In this document: positions 1 through 8,474 of the stretch, one piece after another
Numbering within the stretch: position 1 is the first letter of the stretch
How the letters are laid out: each line of letters opens with the position of its first letter
Source: Natronorubrum thiooxidans
GTDB lineage: Archaea > Halobacteriota > Halobacteria > Halobacteriales > Natrialbaceae
Length of the DNA: 64,000 bases
Assembly (NCBI RefSeq): GCF_900156475.1
Contig: NZ_FTNR01000005.1
Span: 1 to 64,000, forward strand
Direction of reading: 5' to 3'
Made by a program: the position numbers and the translations under genes
Notes under the pieces: model-generated
Database searches by the model: none
Told to the model about the DNA's origin: nothing
The model's input: the letters and a program-made list of their open reading frames with translations, nothing else

Positions 1-168
1 TAGGAGTACCGGGGGTTTGGCGCTCCCAGTTGACCCCACCCGCAAGACCGCGGGCACCATTCAGATTCTCACTGGATTGGTGTCTGGTAGGGTTGCAAAC
101 CTGAAATTCCCAACGCAGCGGTGCAGTACCGCGGGATTCCTGCGACTTTAGGCGCAGGAGGACGTCAA
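1..168 (+). mobile_element. Right end of an IS200/IS605-family (TnpB type) element
   Basis: Seen: a hairpin with a 6-bp stem, CCTGCG (139-144) and CGCAGG (153-158), with loop ACTTTAGG, followed by AGGACGTCAA ending at 168. The stop codon TAG (149-151) of the preceding reading frame lies in the hairpin loop. Known: IS200/IS605 right ends commonly carry a hairpin of this form overlapping the tnpB stop codon and end in TCAA, the cleavage motif. Inferred: the element ends at 168 and host DNA starts at 169. The rest of the element lies outside the window. The family call rests on this end structure and the short frame below. Confidence 0.6.
2..151 (+). CDS. tnpB: C-terminal end of a TnpB-type (OrfB) protein, partial
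   Basis: An open frame enters from the left edge and ends at TAG 149-151, giving 49 residues. It contains LALPVDPTRKTAG, which resembles the C-terminal tails of haloarchaeal IS1341-type TnpB proteins downstream of the catalytic RuvC and zinc-ribbon region; those domains are not in the window. Third-position GC is clearly lower than in the neighbouring core genes, as expected for a mobile gene. TnpB is an RNA-guided nuclease that uses an RNA made from the element's right end. The assignment depends mostly on the right-end hairpin and could be wrong if that hairpin is fortuitous. Confidence 0.45.
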   Translation, partial: RSTGGLALPVDPTRKTAGTIQILTGLVSGRVANLKFPTQRCSTAGFLRL

Positions 169-185
169 GTACGAGAAACCAATTA
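100..185 (+). ncRNA. Possible TnpB guide RNA (omega/reRNA) 3' part
   Basis: In characterised IS200/IS605 elements the 3' end of tnpB and the right end are transcribed as a guide RNA whose last 16-20 nt come from the flanking host DNA. Here the scaffold would include the hairpin at 139-158 and the guide would be read from 169 onward (starting GTACGAGAAACC). Boundaries are guesses, and no promoter or processing site is visible. Confidence 0.3.
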
Positions 186-415
186 GTCGTCCCAAGCGGG
201 ATCCGTTTGACACACTGGTCGACGTTCTCGCCGCGACAACCCGGTACGATCTCCTCCTCGCGATCGTCCCGGTTGCGTTTGCGGTTGCACTGGTTGCGGC
301 GAGCGTACTGAGCATATCGATCGTGCAGGCAATGGCCATTGCAGCACCCATCGGTGTGTTCGCCATCGTCGATGCCTGCTATCTCAATCCGCCGGTCGAT
401 CACCGGCCACGGTAG
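169..415 (+). pseudogene. Small membrane protein gene lacking its 5' end
   Basis: The frame read TAC GAG AAA CCA from 170 to TAG 413-415 encodes about 81 residues. It has a basic, polar N-terminal part (KPISRPKRDPFD), two hydrophobic segments (around LLLAIVPVAFAVALVAA and AMAIAAPIGVFAIV) and good haloarchaeal codon use. There is no ATG, GTG or TTG before an internal ATG at 332, and an in-frame TAG lies at 149-151. The frame begins exactly where the IS200/IS605 right end stops, so the simplest reading is that insertion separated the gene from its start. The family is not recognised. A non-standard start cannot be excluded. Confidence 0.5.
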
Positions 416-616
416 CAGTATCGGCCATTACCCGTCCAACCAGTCATATGACGTGCTCTCATGTAGTACCGTGCTGTGTGTCCGTAGCTAACTGCATCAA
501 GGGCACAGAGAACGTCTCATCGTTTCGTTCTGCGAACCGACGTAACCATTCGCGGTAACGGGACAGCGCCAGCCCCGGAACCCTTTTACAACTCTCAGTG
601 CTATTCTGGAATACCA

Positions 617-1036
617 ATGGGACTGGGCTCGGATATGTACAGACAGCAGATCCTCGACCACTACAAGAACCCGCGGAACTACGGGCAACTCGAGGATCCC
701 ACCTTCACCCACATCGGCGAAAACCCGATGTGTGGCGACGAGATTCGCATGGACGTCAAACTCGCCGACGACGAGGAGACGATCGAGCAGGTTGCGTTTT
801 CGGGCGACGGCTGTGCGATCAGCCAGGCGTCCGCGAGTCTGCTCTCGAACGAACTCCGTGGCAAAACGGTCGAGGAGTTACGTGAGATGGATCGTGACGA
901 CGTGATCGACATGCTCGGTGTCGATATCTCGCCGATGCGAGTCAAGTGTGCCGTCCTGGCCGAGAAAGTCGCCCAAGACGGTGCGGAGATCTATCAGGGC
1001 GAACTCGACGTCGAGAAGACGACGACCGAGGACTGA
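617..1036 (+). CDS. sufU: SufU/IscU-like iron-sulfur cluster scaffold protein
   Basis: 139 residues, the usual length. NifU/IscU N-terminal family. The three conserved cysteines are present: C39 in MCGDE (with D41), C66 in GDGCAIS, and C111 in VKCAVL, which ligate zinc or the nascent cluster. It probably receives sulfur from a SufS-type desulfurase and acts with the SufBCD system in the cytoplasm; no such partner is in the window. A TATA-like CCTTTTACA at 582-590 lies about 30 bp before the ATG, consistent with a leaderless transcript and with the start MGLGSDMYRQQIL. The short HalOD1 gene follows 56 bp later. Confidence 0.93.
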   Translation: MGLGSDMYRQQILDHYKNPRNYGQLEDPTFTHIGENPMCGDEIRMDVKLADDEETIEQVAFSGDGCAISQASASLLSNELRGKTVEELREMDRDDVIDMLGVDISPMRVKCAVLAEKVAQDGAEIYQGELDVEKTTTED

Positions 1037-1092
1037 CCGACGACCAGGCGTTCGGAGACAGGTTTTTGCTATCTGGCGACGTACGCCGTTCG

Positions 1093-1359
1093 ATGAACAG
1101 CACCGGTTCGTCGGGGCGGGACGAGCACTGCGACTCGGTCACCGAGACAATCGTCGCGATGGTCGCCGATGCAGAAGACATCGATGTTCTCGAGGTTCCG
1201 CCGCTATGGGACGTTATCAATCCCGACGCGCTCGAGGCGGTGTTCGCACCGTCGAAACGTGATTCAGCTCGGAGTCGAGTCGGCCACGTCACGTTCAGCT
1301 ACTGTGGCTACGAGGTTCTCGTCGAGTACGGCGATTCGATCACTGTCTCGCTCGAGTAG
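1093..1359 (+). CDS. HalOD1 output-domain protein
   Basis: 88 residues from the ATG at 1093, starting MNSTGSSGRD. The core pattern (VTETIVAMVADAEDIDVLEVPPL...AVF..., then HVTFSYCGYEVLVEYGDSITV) matches HalOD1, a small haloarchaeal domain often linked to phosphorelay or stand-alone signalling; its biochemical function is unknown. Two other copies occur here (40586 and 53926). The open frame extends upstream into sufU, but the ATG at 1093 fits the domain boundary and avoids the overlap. No DNA-binding motif is seen. Confidence 0.82.
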   Translation: MNSTGSSGRDEHCDSVTETIVAMVADAEDIDVLEVPPLWDVINPDALEAVFAPSKRDSARSRVGHVTFSYCGYEVLVEYGDSITVSLE

Positions 1360-1386
1360 CGAACGAAAACCAAAAACGGGCGGTCG

Positions 1387-2418
1387 TTACTCCGGCTTCA
1401 GGCCGCCGTCTTCGACGCGCATGACGGCCTCGCCGTCGGCGAGGTTAGGTGCGTCGACCAGGCGGACGATCCGTTTGTTGCCTTTGGACTTGCGCAGATA
1501 GATCCGGAACGTCGACTTGTGACCGAGGATGTTCCCACCGATCGGCTGGGTTGGGTCGCCGAAGTAGGAGTCGGGGTTGGAAGCGACCTGATTCGTGACG
1601 ATGACGGCGCAGTTGTAGAGGTTGCCGACCTTGTCGATATCGTGGAGGTGTTTGTTGAGTTTCTGCTGTCGGTCCGCGAGTTCGCCACGACCGACGTACT
1701 CCGCACGGAAGTGAGCGGTCAGCGAGTCGACCGCCAACAGGCGGACGGGATACTCCGAGTCTTCGTGTTCGCCAGCCAGTTCCTTCGCTTTCTCAGCCAG
1801 CAGCATCTGGTGGTTGGAGTTGAACGCCTTTGCGACGTGGATTTTGTCGAGGATGTCCTCGATGAGTTCGTCTACGGCGTCCTCGTCGGCCGCCGAGCCT
1901 TCGATCTCACGGTCCTCGAGCGTCGCGTTGATGGCCTCATCGTCGAGGCCACGGACCATGTCGTCGATCCGTTCCGGCCGGAAGGTGTCCTCACTGTCGA
2001 CGAAAATCGCACAGCCGTGCAGGCCACCGACTTCCTTGGGAAGCTGGACGTTGACGGCCATCTGGTGGGTGACCTGCGATTTGCCGGAGCCGAACTCACC
2101 GTAGACTTCAGTGATCGACTGGGTCTCGATCCCTCCGCCGAGCAGGTCGTCGACTTCGTCGATATGCCAGCTCAGCTTCCCGATCTCGTTTCGTCGCTCG
2201 AGGACGGTCGAGCCAGTCTCGAAGCCACCGATGTCGGCGGCGTCACGGGCGGCCCGAACGATGTCCGCGGCCGTCGACTCGCCGACGTCGGCCGTGTTCG
2301 AGAGCTCTGAGGGTGACGCAACGGCGAGACTCTGGAACGAGTCGAAGCCTGCGTCGTGAAGCTTGTCTGCGGTTGCGGGTCCAACACCGGGGAGGGTCTC
2401 GAGGTCTGCGTCTGCCAT
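1387..2418 (-). CDS. radA: DNA repair and recombination protein RadA
   Basis: 343 residues; archaeal RecA/Rad51-type recombinase that forms ATP-dependent filaments on single-stranded DNA and exchanges strands. An N-terminal helix-hairpin-helix region ([17 protein letters not shown]) is followed by the ATPase core with Walker [10 protein letters not shown] at about 107-115, Walker B-like [15 protein letters not shown], and the C-terminal L2 region [17 protein letters not shown]. The second ATG (2418, [11 protein letters not shown]) is preferred over the one 6 nt upstream because the family starts MA. It is convergent with the HalOD1 gene. Normal in all respects. Confidence 0.96.
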   Translation of the reverse strand: MADADLETLPGVGPATADKLHDAGFDSFQSLAVASPSELSNTADVGESTAADIVRAARDAADIGGFETGSTVLERRNEIGKLSWHIDEVDDLLGGGIETQSITEVYGEFGSGKSQVTHQMAVNVQLPKEVGGLHGCAIFVDSEDTFRPERIDDMVRGLDDEAINATLEDREIEGSAADEDAVDELIEDILDKIHVAKAFNSNHQMLLAEKAKELAGEHEDSEYPVRLLAVDSLTAHFRAEYVGRGELADRQQKLNKHLHDIDKVGNLYNCAVIVTNQVASNPDSYFGDPTQPIGGNILGHKSTFRIYLRKSKGNKRIVRLVDAPNLADGEAVMRVEDGGLKPE

Positions 2419-2555
2419 ATTCACTCGTTGTTCCGGACCCCGTATAAACCCTCGTTAACAGGAGAGTGAAAGTGAAACTGGAGGACTGCGTCGGGCTGTC
2501 CGAGAGACGAGTCCATGAATTTATTCGGGATGGCGAAAGTGGGGACCGAATCGAA

Positions 2556-3746
2556 TCAGGGGTTACCGTCGCCCGGCTCCCACTCGAGGCAGACGAGTTG
2601 CTCGCCGGTGCCGACGTACAGTCGTCCGTCGCCGATCGCCGGCGTGTCCGTCACCGCGCCCTCGAGACCGTAGTGCCAGGACAGGTCACAGTCATCAGTG
2701 ACGTCGATCCCGTACAGCGAGCCAGTCGAATCGCCGACACAGAGGATATCGCCGACGAGCACGGGACTCGAGGTGACCGGGCCGTCGAGGGCGACGCCCT
2801 TCTTCGAGAATAGCCAGCCCCGCAGTTTCCGCCGGCCGAAGGTCGTATCGGTGACGTGGAGATAGCCATCTGAGGCTCCGACGAACGTCGAATCGGTCGC
2901 CTCGAGGACGGTCGGGGACGACGTAAACGACGTCTGGATCTCGTAGGTAAACCACGACTGCCCGCTGCTGGTGTGGAAGGCAATCAGCGTCCCCTCGTCG
3001 TCGGCGACGTACACCCGGTCGTCGACGATCGTCGGCCCGTCGACGATCGCTCCGCTGGTCGGCGCGTCCCAGCACTGCTCGCCGGTCGTCGCCTCGAGAG
3101 CCAAAATCGTCCCGTCGGTAGTGCCGACGTAGACCTGGTTTCCGTCGTGTGCTCGCTCGCCGTCCTCTTCCATTCGGGCATCATCGAGCGACAGCAGGTC
3201 GATCTCCTGATCGGGGTCCGGGCGCTCGCCCCAGCCCCGTCGCCGGTTTCGCTCGCCATCGACGGCCGGCGCGCCGACGACGGGTGTGTCGGTCTCGTGT
3301 GTCCAGATGATCTCGCCGCTGTCTGCCTCGAGCGCCGAGAGCCCGGCCGTGTGGCTGGCGTAGAGCAGTCCATCCGACAGCGCAAGCGCGGACTCGAGCG
3401 TGCCTGGGAGTTCGGTCCGCCAGCGTTTCTCGCCGGTCGCGGGCTCGAGGGCGTAGACGACGCCCTTGCCCGTGGCGAGAAACAGGTGATCGTGGGTAAC
3501 GACCGGTGCGGTGTCGGTCGCAGCCGTCGTCTCGAACACCCAGCGTCGGCGGCCGGTGTCGCACTCGAGTGCGTAGCAGTTCCCGTGGCTCGTCCCGACG
3601 AAGACGGTATCCCGATCGAGCACCGGTGGGCCGGCCGATCCGACGAGGTCGGCTGTCCAGCACTCTGCGATCCGCTGGGGTCCCTCGAGATCACGCCGGA
3701 GCCCCGAATGCTGGGGATCGCCTCTGAACTGGTTCCAGTCTGTCAC
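2556..3746 (-). CDS. PQQ-binding-like beta-propeller repeat protein
   Basis: 396 residues made of repeated blades of the form VYVGT.DG.I.ALEA.TGE..W, e.g. VFVGTSHGNCYALECDTG, VVYALEPATGEKRW, ILALEATTGEQCW and GSLYGIDVTDDCDLSW. This is the PQQ-like/BamB-type propeller superfamily. There is no signal peptide, membrane helix or visible PQQ-dehydrogenase active site, so it is more likely a cytoplasmic binding scaffold than a quinoprotein enzyme. Between blades 3 and 4 sits a charged insert (about 165-200: NRRRGWGERPDPDQEIDLL...). Substrate unknown. It is separate from radA by a 137-bp gap. Confidence 0.85.
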   Translation of the reverse strand: MTDWNQFRGDPQHSGLRRDLEGPQRIAECWTADLVGSAGPPVLDRDTVFVGTSHGNCYALECDTGRRRWVFETTAATDTAPVVTHDHLFLATGKGVVYALEPATGEKRWRTELPGTLESALALSDGLLYASHTAGLSALEADSGEIIWTHETDTPVVGAPAVDGERNRRRGWGERPDPDQEIDLLSLDDARMEEDGERAHDGNQVYVGTTDGTILALEATTGEQCWDAPTSGAIVDGPTIVDDRVYVADDEGTLIAFHTSSGQSWFTYEIQTSFTSSPTVLEATDSTFVGASDGYLHVTDTTFGRRKLRGWLFSKKGVALDGPVTSSPVLVGDILCVGDSTGSLYGIDVTDDCDLSWHYGLEGAVTDTPAIGDGRLYVGTGEQLVCLEWEPGDGNP

Positions 3747-4103
3747 TGGCTAGGGGTACCGAACGGAGCGGTATAATGGATACGGCACCGAGCGTAAACG
3801 GGAGACTCGTTTGGCGGCTACGGTCGCCGGTGTGATCGGCCGCCGAGCGTTCCGCATTCCGTCGGAGGTGCCAAAAACGCGTCACTGGACGGGTCCGGCT
3901 GTACGCACAGCACAGTGGCTGGTTGAAACCGAACGGGACGGCAGGAAAAGGGGGCAACAACTGGTGTATGGCGCAGTTGGTGATGATGTGGCGTTGGGGA
4001 GATTCCTGCCGTACATCCGTCTATGGGTGTGTGAGTGATACCAGTGATGCCAACAGGATTTGGTATCGGCCGTCGCCACGGACCGAGCACCTGTGCTGCC
4101 GGG
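3747..4103. other. Intergenic region without a credible gene
   Basis: About 357 bp between two minus-strand genes. Open frames on both strands have poor codon use and no recognisable family. The only structure seen is the inverted repeat at 4037-4067. A TATA-like GGTATAATGG near 3770 faces plus-strand DNA without a gene. Confidence 0.6.
4037..4067. terminator. Inverted repeat downstream of pspAB
   Basis: GATACCA (4037-4043) is perfectly complementary to TGGTATC (4061-4067) across a 17-nt loop. It lies 37 bp past the stop of the minus-strand gene at 4104, so it could form a 3'-end hairpin in that mRNA. No T-run follows. The preceding T gives TGATA, as in the longer palindromes elsewhere in this window, but it is much shorter. 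Confidence 0.35.
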
Positions 4104-4709
4104 TCACTCCCAGGGATGAGTGCCGCCCGAACTGGGCCACAGCGGGTACCAGTACTCCTTGTCGCGTTCGATCTCGAGTTCGCCATCGAGCGTCGACTCG
4201 AGTGTGAACTCCGCACTCGAGTCACGTTCGCGGCCGGGGCGGGGCGCGAAGGGGTAGTATGCCCCGCGACGGAAGGAGTAGATCCAGTAGGCCGGCCCGT
4301 CGCGGTCTTCGTAGGCGAAGACGGCCGCAAGCAGCCGCGAGCCGTAGCCGTGCTCGATGAACGTATCCGCGGCGAAGTGCATGCTCGTAATGAGATCCTC
4401 GGGGTTGTCGTCCTCGAGGATGACCCAGTGATAGCCGTGGTCGTCGCTGGTCACGGAGAACTCGGTGCCAGTTTCCTCGCGGCCCGCCTCGAGGATGGCT
4501 TCGACCTCGTCGACGGCATCTTGAAAACTCCTCGAGTCGACGCCGGAGAAACAGAGCGCGCCCACGTCCGCCGAGTCGTAGCCAAGATCGGCCTCCATCG
4601 TGAGGTAGGCGGTACTCATCCCGAAGAGGTCGTCTGGATCGGCATCGCGTCTGGCGTCCGTTTCGGCGCGCAAGCCGAGGACGGAACGGAGTCCGTCGAG
4701 CAGTCCCAT
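4104..4709 (-). CDS. pspAB: PspA-associated protein PspAB
   Basis: 201 residues starting MGLLDGLRSVLGL. Recognised as the haloarchaeal PspAB family by sequence style and by its place directly downstream of htpX, 24 bp away on the same strand, the usual order. Soluble, acidic, with a central alpha/beta region (FQDAVDEVEAILEAGREETG...HWVILEDDNPEDLITSMHFAADTFIEHGYGSRLLAAVFAY). No catalytic motif is visible. Linked by context to membrane-stress response with PspA and HtpX; the actual activity is unknown. The start ATG is fixed by the short spacing to htpX. Confidence 0.8.
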   Translation of the reverse strand: MGLLDGLRSVLGLRAETDARRDADPDDLFGMSTAYLTMEADLGYDSADVGALCFSGVDSRSFQDAVDEVEAILEAGREETGTEFSVTSDDHGYHWVILEDDNPEDLITSMHFAADTFIEHGYGSRLLAAVFAYEDRDGPAYWIYSFRRGAYYPFAPRPGRERDSSAEFTLESTLDGELEIERDKEYWYPLWPSSGGTHPWE

Positions 4710-4733
4710 ACGCTGAGTGAGGGCGGCGATCCC

Positions 4734-5624
4734 TTAGAATGATTGCATCTCGCGCTCGAGGCCCCGAAGCTGTTCGATGCGCTTCTCCGTCGGGGGATGC
4801 GTACTGAACAGTCGGCCGACGATGCCGGACTTGATCGGGATGATGAAGAAGGCGTTCATCTCGGCCTCCTCGCGCATGTCCTCCTTGGGGACCTTGTCCA
4901 TCTGGCCGGAAATCTTCATGAGTGCCGACGCCAGCGCGGAGGGGTTGCCCGTGATCGCCGCCGCCCCGCGGTCGGCCGAATACTCGCGATAGCGCGAGAG
5001 CGCCCGAATCAGGAGATAGCTGATGATCCAGACGATCAGGGAGACGAGGATGGCGACCATGATGCCGCCGCCCCCTTTGCCCCCGCGACTCTGACCGCCG
5101 CCGAAGAACGCGCCCCAGCGGACGATCATGAACGCGATGGTCGCGAGCAGCGAGGCGAACGTCATCACCATCATATCCCTGTTCTTGACGTGGGCGAGTT
5201 CGTGGGCGATGACGCCGTCGAGTTCGTCCTGATCGAGCGTTCGCATGAGCCCAGTCGTCACCGCGACGGCCGCGTTCTTCTGGTTGCGTCCGGTCGCGAA
5301 GGCGTTGGGCACGTTCGAGTCCATCACCGCGACTTTCGGTTTCGGGAGGTCGGCCTGCTGAGAGAGCCGTTCAACGGAGCCGTGGAGTTGCGGGTACTCG
5401 TCGGCCGAGACTGTCTTTGCGCCCATGCTCCGGAGGGTAAGCGTGTCACTGAAGTAGTACTGGACCAGCGACATCCCGCCGAACAGCATCGCGAAGACGA
5501 GCAGGTTCGCACCGCCCGCAATGTATGCAGTCATCACACCCGCGAAGACGATGTACAGCGCAAACAACAGAAACATCGTCAGGAACATCCGAAACCGAAG
5601 CCCCCAGTCTGCCTGCCAGTTCAT
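4734..5624 (-). CDS. htpX: Zinc metalloprotease HtpX
   Basis: 296 residues, family M48B. Two N-terminal membrane helices (about 12-33 and 39-57), then the catalytic HELAH motif at 141-145, another hydrophobic pair around 150-205, and the third zinc ligand in REYSADRGAA (about 215). The active site faces the cytoplasm and degrades damaged membrane proteins. It is the promoter-proximal gene of a pair with pspAB. The C-terminus has STHPPTEKRIEQLRGL, a conserved M48B feature. Complete and ordinary. Confidence 0.94.
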   Translation of the reverse strand: MNWQADWGLRFRMFLTMFLLFALYIVFAGVMTAYIAGGANLLVFAMLFGGMSLVQYYFSDTLTLRSMGAKTVSADEYPQLHGSVERLSQQADLPKPKVAVMDSNVPNAFATGRNQKNAAVAVTTGLMRTLDQDELDGVIAHELAHVKNRDMMVMTFASLLATIAFMIVRWGAFFGGGQSRGGKGGGGIMVAILVSLIVWIISYLLIRALSRYREYSADRGAAAITGNPSALASALMKISGQMDKVPKEDMREEAEMNAFFIIPIKSGIVGRLFSTHPPTEKRIEQLRGLEREMQSF

Positions 5625-5908
5625 ATCTCAACTGAGGGGCTCTGGAGGAATAAGTATCACCGACACAACGTCCGCAAAACATGATCGCATTTCTTCATTT
5701 CTGGGAGCCTGTGTTCAACCCCTTCGTTTCGCATGGAGACCACGAGACATGGCTCCGTCTGACACGACCGTTCTGGAGGAAATAACGACGTATTGACTAC
5801 TCGAGCGACGTGCAGGCGTGGTCTGGATGGGGGGGTAGTGGTCACACTCGGATGGGCTCCGACGAGTGGAACACGCCGTTTAACTCGTTGAGCCACTAAC
5901 TGGTGACA

Positions 5909-7048
5909 ATGAGTGAATCGCGTGCGTTCTGTCCTCGGTGTGGGGACACAGTACCCGAGCGGTCAGCGAGCGACGCGACCGACGAGTCTGCGGCGGATCC
6001 CCTTCGGCCCGGTGCAGAGGTCGACCTCTGTGATGCGTGTTACTTCGAGGATTTCGACTTCGTGGATGCCCCGGATCGGATCGACGTTCGCGTCTGTGCA
6101 ACGTGTGGGGCCGTCTATCGCGGCAACCGATGGGTCGACGTCGGTGCGGAAGATTACACCGATATCGCCATCGAGGAGGTCAGCGAAGCCCTGAGCGTCC
6201 ATGTCGACGTCGAAGACGTCGCCTGGCAGGTCGAACCCGAACAGATCGATCCGAACACGATCCGGATGCACTGTTACTTTACGGGTGTCGTCCGGGGAAC
6301 GCCGGTCGAAGAGCAGGTGATGGTGCCGGTCAAGATGGCTCGCCAGACCTGTACCCGCTGTGGGCGGATCTCCGGCGACTACTACGCGAGTATCGTCCAG
6401 ATCCGCGCCGAGGACCGCACCCCGACGAGCGAGGAGACCGAACGAGCGAAGGAGATCGCCAATCAGATCGTCGCGGACATGGAGGCGACGGGCGACCGCA
6501 ACGCCTTCGTCACCGAGGTCGGTGAGGTCGACGACGGCCTGAACATCAAGGTCTCGACCAACAAGATCGGCAAGAAGATCTCGAACAAGATGGTCGAGGA
6601 GTTCGGCGGCACCGTCACCGACGCCGAAACGCTCGTCACCGAAGACTCCGACGGTAACGAGGTCTACCGGGTGACGTTTGCCGTTCGCCTGCCGCCGTAC
6701 CCGCCGGGTGACGTCATCGACCTCGCGGACGACGACGAGGGACCGGTACTCGTTCGCAGCGCTCGAGGCAACCTCAAAGGTGTTCGGCTGACGACCGGCG
6801 AGCGCTACGAGGCGAGCTACGAGGAGGGCGACTCGCCCGACGCGCGAAAACTCGGCGAGGCCGACGACGCTGTCGAGGCCACGGTCGTCACCGTCGAGGA
6901 CGACAACGCGGTGCAGGTGCTCGATCCTGAAAGCTATCGGGCAAAAACCATCGCGCGACCGGACTACTTCGATCCCGAGGCCGAAACGGTACCCGTTTTG
7001 AAGAGCCGTGCCGGCCTGCACGTGCTGCCGGACGAGACCGATGAGTGA
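5909..7048 (+). CDS. NMD3-like ribosomal subunit export/biogenesis protein
   Basis: 379 residues from ATG 5909 (MSESRAFCPRCGD). Three CxxC pairs near the N-terminus (CPRCGD, CDACYF, CATCGAVY) and another at CTRCGRISGDYYASIVQIR match the NMD3 N-terminal zinc region, followed by the eIF5A-like/SH3-like part with PPYPPGDVIDL. Eukaryotic NMD3 is the 60S export adaptor; archaea have no nucleus, so a role in late large-subunit assembly or quality control is inferred. An in-frame GTG 6 nt upstream is less likely as start. It overlaps the next gene by 8 nt, so the two are probably cotranscribed. Confidence 0.9.
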   Translation: MSESRAFCPRCGDTVPERSASDATDESAADPLRPGAEVDLCDACYFEDFDFVDAPDRIDVRVCATCGAVYRGNRWVDVGAEDYTDIAIEEVSEALSVHVDVEDVAWQVEPEQIDPNTIRMHCYFTGVVRGTPVEEQVMVPVKMARQTCTRCGRISGDYYASIVQIRAEDRTPTSEETERAKEIANQIVADMEATGDRNAFVTEVGEVDDGLNIKVSTNKIGKKISNKMVEEFGGTVTDAETLVTEDSDGNEVYRVTFAVRLPPYPPGDVIDLADDDEGPVLVRSARGNLKGVRLTTGERYEASYEEGDSPDARKLGEADDAVEATVVTVEDDNAVQVLDPESYRAKTIARPDYFDPEAETVPVLKSRAGLHVLPDETDE

Positions 7049-8216
7049 CGACGAACACGACCTGGAATCGTCGATTGACGATCCGGTCGCCGTCGACGAC
7101 GCCCTCGAGCAAGCGGGTGCGGAGACCGACGCACCGCTCGCAGCGATCGTCGCAAAGCCCCGCGCCGAAACAGCCATCGAGTCGCTTCGCGCCGAGGGTG
7201 TCTACGATGACGCGAGGCGAGTCAGCGAGGACGGTCCGGAGCGGGTCGCGCTTCCCGTCACGGAGTCCCCGACCGACACGCGCGTCCTCGAGGTGGTTCG
7301 CCAACTTGAGCCCGAGCCCCGGAACCCGGACCTCGAGGCCCTGCTGGCCGACCGGGGGTGGAACGATGACGCGCTCGAGTCGGTTCCGGGTTCGTGGGCC
7401 GTTATCGGCTCGGTGATCCTCGTGACGGTGCCCGAGGACTGTCACGACGAGACGGCACTGGCCGAGGCACTGCTCGAACTCCACGGCGAAGCCGACAGTG
7501 TGCTGGCAGACGAAGGGATCGCAAACGACGGCGACGCTGGCACCTATCGTGAGCCACGCACGCGTCTGCTTGCTGGCGTGCGAGATACCGAGACGATCCA
7601 CACGGAACACGGGACGCGATACGGACTCGACCCATCGAAAGTCATGTTCTCGCCGGGTAATCAGGCCGAACGCGCCCGGATGGGCGAACACGTTGCGCCA
7701 GACGAGCACGTCTTCGACATGTTCGCCGGCATCGGCTATTTCACCCTCCCGATGGCACGGGCTGGCGCGCAAGTAACGGCGACCGAACTCAACCCGACTG
7801 CCTTTCGGTACCTGCTCGAGAACGCCGTTCTCAACGACGTTGCAGACCGAGTCGATGCCTATCTGGCTGACTGCCGGGATCTCGCGGGCGAGATTGAGGC
7901 TGATCGAATCGTGATGGGCTACTACGGCAGCGCGGACGAGTCGGACGAAGCTGGCGACGCGAACGGATCGGCTCACGGAACCCGAACTGACGAGGCCCAC
8001 GAGTTCCTCCCGAGTGCTCTCGAGGCGCTCGTCCCCGGCGGTATCGTCCACTACCACGAGGCAACGCCGGAGCCGCGGCTCTGGGAGCGCCCGATCGCGC
8101 GCCTCGAAGCGGCGGCTGAGGCGGCCGACAGGGACCTCGAGATACTCGAGAAACGCCAGGTCAAGAGTCACAGCGCCGGCGTCGCACACGTCGTCGTCGA
8201 CGTTCGATTCGAGTAG
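7041..8216 (+). CDS. taw2: Taw2/Trm5-family tRNA(Phe) wyosine-pathway transferase
   Basis: 391 residues starting MSDDEHDL; the ATG overlaps the end of the nmd3-like gene. Class I SAM-binding fold: MFSPGNQAERARM, then FDMFAGIGYFTLPMA (SAM motif I) and ATELNP (acidic motif II). After strand 4 the sequence is DRIVMGYYGS instead of the NxP-type motif of Trm5 methylases. That and the PGNQAER box favour Taw2, which transfers the aminocarboxypropyl group of SAM to 4-demethylwyosine-37 of tRNA(Phe). A Trm5-like methyltransferase is the alternative. The acidic N-terminus (about 1-30) is probably disordered. Confidence 0.78.
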   Translation: MSDDEHDLESSIDDPVAVDDALEQAGAETDAPLAAIVAKPRAETAIESLRAEGVYDDARRVSEDGPERVALPVTESPTDTRVLEVVRQLEPEPRNPDLEALLADRGWNDDALESVPGSWAVIGSVILVTVPEDCHDETALAEALLELHGEADSVLADEGIANDGDAGTYREPRTRLLAGVRDTETIHTEHGTRYGLDPSKVMFSPGNQAERARMGEHVAPDEHVFDMFAGIGYFTLPMARAGAQVTATELNPTAFRYLLENAVLNDVADRVDAYLADCRDLAGEIEADRIVMGYYGSADESDEAGDANGSAHGTRTDEAHEFLPSALEALVPGGIVHYHEATPEPRLWERPIARLEAAAEAADRDLEILEKRQVKSHSAGVAHVVVDVRFE

Positions 8217-8290
8217 CGTCGGCGCTTCGGGTCGTTGCTCGGCGGCCGAGCGTCGTGACTTTCATGCTGGAGGAGTGAGTTATATCACGT

Positions 8291-8377
8291 ATGGACAAAA
8301 ACCAGTTTATCGCCCTGACGTTCGCGTTCCTGATGATCTCCTCGATGGTCGCCTGGGGCGCACTCGCGGCGTTCTAA
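8291..8377 (+). CDS. 28-residue membrane microprotein
   Basis: ATG 8291 to TAA 8375-8377 encodes MDKNQFIALTFAFLMISSMV and a short tail ending WGALAAF: a polar start and one transmembrane helix covering almost the whole protein. A TATA-like GTTATATCACG lies just upstream (8279-8289), perhaps too close unless the transcript starts further on. Coding is supported by the clean helix pattern and haloarchaeal codon choice. Similar tiny single-helix proteins are common in haloarchaea; function unknown. Confidence 0.6.
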   Translation: MDKNQFIALTFAFLMISSMVAWGALAAF

Positions 8378-8474
8378 GCCGGTTGTTGCCCGTCGAAACC
8401 CCCATCGCACATCGGGAGTGACGTCTCATCGCCGCGTCTAGACTCGTTTTCCCTCGAGAATCGCACTGGCACGG

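Noticed and set aside
3811-4038. 75-codon frame in the gap upstream of pspAB's 3' end
   Set aside because: TTG start, uneven codon use and no recognisable pattern.
5963-7177. 404-codon frame opposite the NMD3-like gene
   Set aside because: Antisense shadow; the plus strand encodes the zinc-pair NMD3 signature.
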